64,000 bases of DNA from Cannabis sativa (lineage: Eukaryota; Streptophyta; Magnoliopsida; Rosales; Cannabaceae): the NCBI RefSeq assembly GCF_029168945.1, contig NC_083606.1, positions 186,001-250,000 on the forward strand, written 5' to 3'. This document shows, in pieces, positions 60,655 to 64,000 of this stretch. The notes below the pieces were generated by a model that saw only the letters and a list, made by a program, of their open reading frames with translations, searched no databases and was not told the DNA's origin. Position numbers and translations under genes: made by a program. Within the stretch, counting starts at the first letter, position 1, and each line of letters opens with the position of its first letter.

Positions 60655-61115
60655 AATTTAGGCATTCGGTTGTTTGGAGATAAGGAGTTGAAATCGAAAG
60701 TGAATCTTTGATCCATCATTTTCTGTGTTTGGATATAAATTTAAAGCATTAGAATGACATTTTCACAGTTTTAGATATGGAATCAGTGACGGACCCAGAA
60801 TTTTTACTTTGTGAGCTTATTTATCATTAAAAAATATTTATACACATATTATAATTACTCTTATTAAATTATTTAATTTTGTGGGGGCTTTTTCTACTAT
60901 TTTAATCTATAATTATGAAATTAAAAAAATTGCATTTAATCTTTTAAAAGGCAATATTTTTGTTAGTAGGGGCTATAGCCCCCACATCATTCAAAGTGGG
61001 TCCGTCCCTAAAAGGAATGGTTATTCCAACCCTAATAACAAATGAAAATGTCATTCCAATGTGCAATTAAAACATAATTATTTTCGTTGTTTTTACTTCC
61101 AAACCCAAATGTACT
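60655..61115. mobile_element. MITE with GTTTGG-type ends, carrying a nested MITE
   Basis: The left end GCATTCGGTTGTTTGGAGAT is inverted against the right-end sequence CTTCCAAACCCAAATGTACT. Inner arms ATTCCA/TGGAAT-type words (GAATGACATT, AATGTCATTCC) also pair. It is interrupted by a second element at 60784-61013. Confidence 0.55.
60784..61013. mobile_element. Nested MITE with GACGGACCCA ends
   Basis: It begins near CAGTGACGGACCCAGAA and ends TGGGTCCGTCCCTA, imperfect inverted repeats. A GGGGGCT / AGCCCCC pair lies further in. It sits inside the outer element's arms. The exact ends and duplication are uncertain. Confidence 0.6.
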
Positions 61116-61420
61116 CTTAATCGTTAATCTAAGTTGAATTACTAATACCAACCACCCTTTTCTTTAAGTGACACACTAAGTTGGCTATTTTGTAATTGCC
61201 ACATTGAATAGCATAATATAAATATGTAATTTTTGCACAAGTCTAATGTGTAAAAAAATTTCATTTGATCATGGTGAATGTTAGTGTAAAGCGAGACTAG
61301 CACAAAGGAGATTAACTCCAATTTGCATGACAATAGTTTTGTGTGTGAGAATTTTTATTTGCTTCATGATATACAAATGAAAATCCTAACTACATTCTCA
61401 AATCGAATGACGAATATGGT

Positions 61421-61750
61421 CTAGTATTTTGTCAACATCTTGATAGGCCTTTTCCTTTGGATCAACTGAATAGCTTTAAGATAATCATATTCAATACTAT
61501 GCCATTGTAGTTTTCGCTGAATGCCAACTTGTAAATCTTTAAGAATAGCAAGAGCTTTGCTTGTAGTGGCGAAAACTCTCACTGTAGCACAGTTCATACG
61601 AATGATACATCCCAAACTAGAGCAGTTGCCACCCTGAAGAACACCTGCATCTGTATTAATTTTCATCACAGTAGCAGCAAGCGGTATTCGCTTCCCATTT
61701 CGTCTATTTGCAACCTTTGTCTTCTCTTTATCCCCTCTTCTATATTCCAT
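61421..61750 (-). mobile_element. LINE relic, N-terminal half of an RNase H-like domain
   Basis: A 109-codon minus-strand frame contains KINTDAGVLQGGNCSSLGCI and IRMNCATVRVFATTSKAL, the start of the plant LINE RNase H domain (LNxDGA...GxVxRD), then KDLQVGIQRKLQWHSIEYD. The end is degraded. No poly(A) or target duplication was found. The absence of other exons argues against a host gene. Confidence 0.6.
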
Positions 61751-61918
61751 GATGTAATGAGCACACCATTCAATACTTTCCTATGCTCTTGGGACCTTCC
61801 CACCATGTTTGGAGGTGTTTCTAATGGACTACATGTGCTCCATTAGAAAATATCAAATCTATGCATTTAAATACCATATTTATTTCTAAATAAGGGCGCA
61901 ATAATTTTTTCTTATGTG

Positions 61919-62250
61919 TAGGTTCGAGTTTGAGGTGTAGGTTTGGGTGTGGGATTTGGGGTTGGGGCCAGGGTCGAATCCGAGTCCAGGTACAGGGTTC
62001 GGGTCGGGTCTAGGGCGGGGGTCAACGTTCGGGGCCAAGGCATGGGGCTGGGGTTCGTAATCTGGGTCTAGGTTTGGGGTTAGGGCCAGGGCCAGGTCTG
62101 GGTTCGAGGCCGGGATCTTAGTTCGGGATCCAGGTTCGGTTCTAGGATTCGAGTTTGGGTCTAGGGTATAGGTTCAGGATTCAAAATCTGGGTCCGGGGT
62201 CTAAGTCTGGATCCAGATTCGAGGTCAGAGCAAAGATACAAATTTGAGTC
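61919..62250. repeat. G-rich degenerate array of GGGTTCGGGTCTNGGG-like words
   Basis: About 330 bp of irregular GGGTCTAGG, GGGTTCGGG and GGGGCCAGG words sit in otherwise A/T-rich DNA. The plus strand is strongly G-rich and could form G-quadruplexes. No frame is convincingly coding. Confidence 0.7.
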
Positions 62251-63106
62251 TGAGTTCGATCAAAATTTAAAATATTATTAAAAAAAAATGAAAGTGACTT
62301 TTTTTTTTAAAATTTTAAAATTTTAATTCTTAATTAAAAAAAAATAAAAAAGTGAAAATGATTTTTAATAATATATTTTTAAAAAATATTTTTATATTTC
62401 TAATTAAAAAAACTATCAACTTATTAAAAAAATGTTACGTGAAACAAAAATGAAGGGTCCTGTTGACCAAAATGTTATATGTCAAAATATATTTCCAAGG
62501 TTTGAAAATTATTTATTCCAACTATATGTTGTTGTTGTTTTTTTTATCTTTCTCTTTTATGAGTCTAACGTATTTGACCAATGGTTGAGATTTGAAAATA
62601 ATTTATAACATAATATTTAGTATTTTTTATTTTTTATTTTGAAAAAATGAGTTGTAGCCGTAAACAAAGAAATATTGTTCAAATTAAGATGACTGACTAG
62701 TTGGGCCAAGTGGCAAGTACCATGTCTTTTGGTGGAATTTTACATTTATATAAATATAAATATATACATCTTAATTTCATTAGTTTCTTGATACATTATA
62801 ATTAAGATATTTATTAAGATAATTATATAATAACATAAAGTAAGTAAAGTTACACCTTATTATATACAAAAAAATAGTCTATAATCTATAATTAAAAGAT
62901 GGCTTTTGTATTAAAAGACTTTGTTGTCCTAGTCAAAACGCATTATTTCTCTTTCTTAATTTCTGTTAATTAACAAATAACCACTACAAACAAACCATGT
63001 AAACAAACCCTTTTACACTTCAAAAGGTAATTAGTAATATATATATATATCTTTATATATGGGAAAATTTAATCATGTGACAAAATACACACATTTTTTT
63101 GCATAA

Positions 63107-63250
63107 TTTTTTTTAAACAAAGAAAATAATTCCATTAATAAAATAAATTAGTCCGAAGACACGTCAAGGAATAAAGCTAGTTTAGTTAAAGTATGTGCAT
63201 TTACATTATTAATTTTCTTACAAAGATTTAAGGAGGGGTGATCACCATAG
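63107..63250 (-). mobile_element. Short LINE tail with RNase H C-terminus
   Basis: On the minus strand, residues YGDHPSLNLCKKINNVNAHT, then LTKLALFLDVSSD and stop, match the end of the plant LINE RNase H domain. The copy ends in eight A (T run 63107-63114). No target duplication was identified. Confidence 0.65.
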
Positions 63251-63724
63251 TTTGATATTTAAAAACGTCTAAGATAGCTTAGTAAATTATATTATTATCG
63301 TTAAAAATTAAACTTAACTATTTAATAACTGTAAATTACACTATAAATATATACATTATTATCACTTATGATCACATAACAAATAACCTAGTAAAATCGT
63401 TAATATGGTAGATTTACATTTGAATTTGTAATATGTATTAGCCTAACTAAATAAACAACTTTAACACAAAAACAGTTTTTTTTTTTATTGTTTTTAATAA
63501 TAACACAAAACTGTTTTTAGTTTTTACATGTATAACAACAAAATGTGTCGATCTTCGTTCAAAAGCGCGTGTCTTTGACGGCAACGACGTTAAATTAGAC
63601 GGCAAACCCGTTTGACGGGTTGACGGCGTTAAATTAGTTAATTTTCCCCAAACTTTTTTTCCTTCTCTATTATATGATCTTTCATTTTCGTCTTCGTTTC
63701 TCTATCCCCATTTTCTCTTATCAG

Positions 63725-63733
63725 AAACCCTAA
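63725..63733 (+). promoter_or_regulatory. Telo-box in the F-box gene leader
   Basis: AAACCCTAA lies 62 bases before the ATG, next to pyrimidine-rich leader sequence. Confidence 0.5.
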
Positions 63734-63794
63734 TTTACTTTCTACCAATTTCACAAAAATTGTAAAGACTCTGAATTTCACTTCAATTGATCTC

Positions 63795-64000
63795 ATGGGT
63801 CAGTCTAGTTCTTCGCTTGGACCTCCTTCGTCGGAGGATTATGGCCAGGAAATTTCTCGGAGTTGCAGATTTAGCTTCAGGTCTTCATCTTCTTCTTCTT
63901 CTTCGAAAGAAGAAGGTGAGATTTTTAATTTGAAAAGCGGTGGTTTTGATGGAGGAGGAAGTAGTGGATTTGGGTTTGACTATACAAGTAATCTTCCTGA
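63795..64000 (+). CDS. VFB-type F-box/LRR protein, N-terminal fragment
   Basis: An open frame of 68 codons runs off the window. It starts MGQSSSSLGPPSSEDYGQEI, has a Ser run and ends FDYTSNLPD. The MGQS start and the DYTSNLPDE junction just before the F-box are typical of the VIER F-BOX (VFB)/SKIP2 group, whose members join SCF ubiquitin ligases through an F-box and carry leucine-rich repeats. The MG start could allow myristoylation. The F-box itself lies beyond the window, so the assignment rests on the N-terminus. Confidence 0.65.
   Translation, partial: MGQSSSSLGPPSSEDYGQEISRSCRFSFRSSSSSSSSKEEGEIFNLKSGGFDGGGSSGFGFDYTSNLP

Larger units (their letters stand above)
60625..63794. other. Intergenic, repeats only
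   Basis: It holds nested MITEs, a LINE relic, a G-rich degenerate array, a second LINE tail, and the promoter/leader of the F-box gene with a telo-box. No other gene is supported. Confidence 0.5.

Noticed and set aside
1..64000. CRISPR arrays, rRNA and tRNA genes
   Set aside because: No regular repeat-spacer pattern and no tRNA or rRNA signature found on reading; the plant context makes CRISPR implausible.

Overview
The window is nuclear DNA of a flowering plant, probably a eudicot. It is very AT-rich between genes, the genes have GT-AG introns, all recognised proteins are plant families, and non-coding DNA is crowded with MITEs, LINE fossils and a Helitron. The MITE with GGGTAAATAC ends and the overall style suggest Rosales, perhaps Cannabaceae, but that is only an impression. 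There is nothing prokaryotic, organellar or viral.

Layout. The end of an unidentified gene (76-147, +) is followed by a 14-kb repeat-rich gap with a TRIM-like element and LINE relics. Then come a HAPLESS 8-like gene (14102-19269, +), an intronless TIR/NB-ARC/TPR (TNP) gene (24787-27717, -), a WIP nuclear-envelope protein gene with a KASH-type tail (36553-39100, +), a hAT-like foldback element carrying a nested Helitron (40140-41876), the U3 snoRNP gene IMP3 (43686-45040, +), a divergent NIGT1/HHO-type GARP transcription factor (46530-50218, +), a STAR/KH RNA-binding gene (53233-57262, +), a CML21-like EF-hand gene (58290-59302, -), a decayed intron-containing RNA polymerase II subunit RPB7 copy (59351-60624, +) and the first 68 codons of a VFB-type F-box gene (63795 to the window end, +).

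How the genes relate. They do not form one pathway. HAP8, TNP, WIP, KH and CML21 look like a conserved gene block: from memory, their Arabidopsis counterparts cluster in the At5g56140-56250 region and the duplicated At4g26450-26480 region. IMP3, the GARP factor and the RPB7 relic would then be later insertions or lineage-specific neighbours.

The most unusual observations are: (1) the RPB7 relic, which keeps its introns and both ends but has lost its middle and start codon, lying against a CML21-like gene with an atypical N-terminus; (2) a Helitron nested in a hAT-like element with a perfect 8-bp target-site duplication (TSD); (3) 5'-truncated LINE insertions, one only 54 bp long, still bounded by perfect 18-bp TSDs and all on the minus strand; (4) two consecutive start-stop codon pairs just upstream of the TNP start; (5) a Mutator-like MITE with a perfect 9-bp TSD in a transcription factor intron. 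I found no convincing undescribed multi-gene system.
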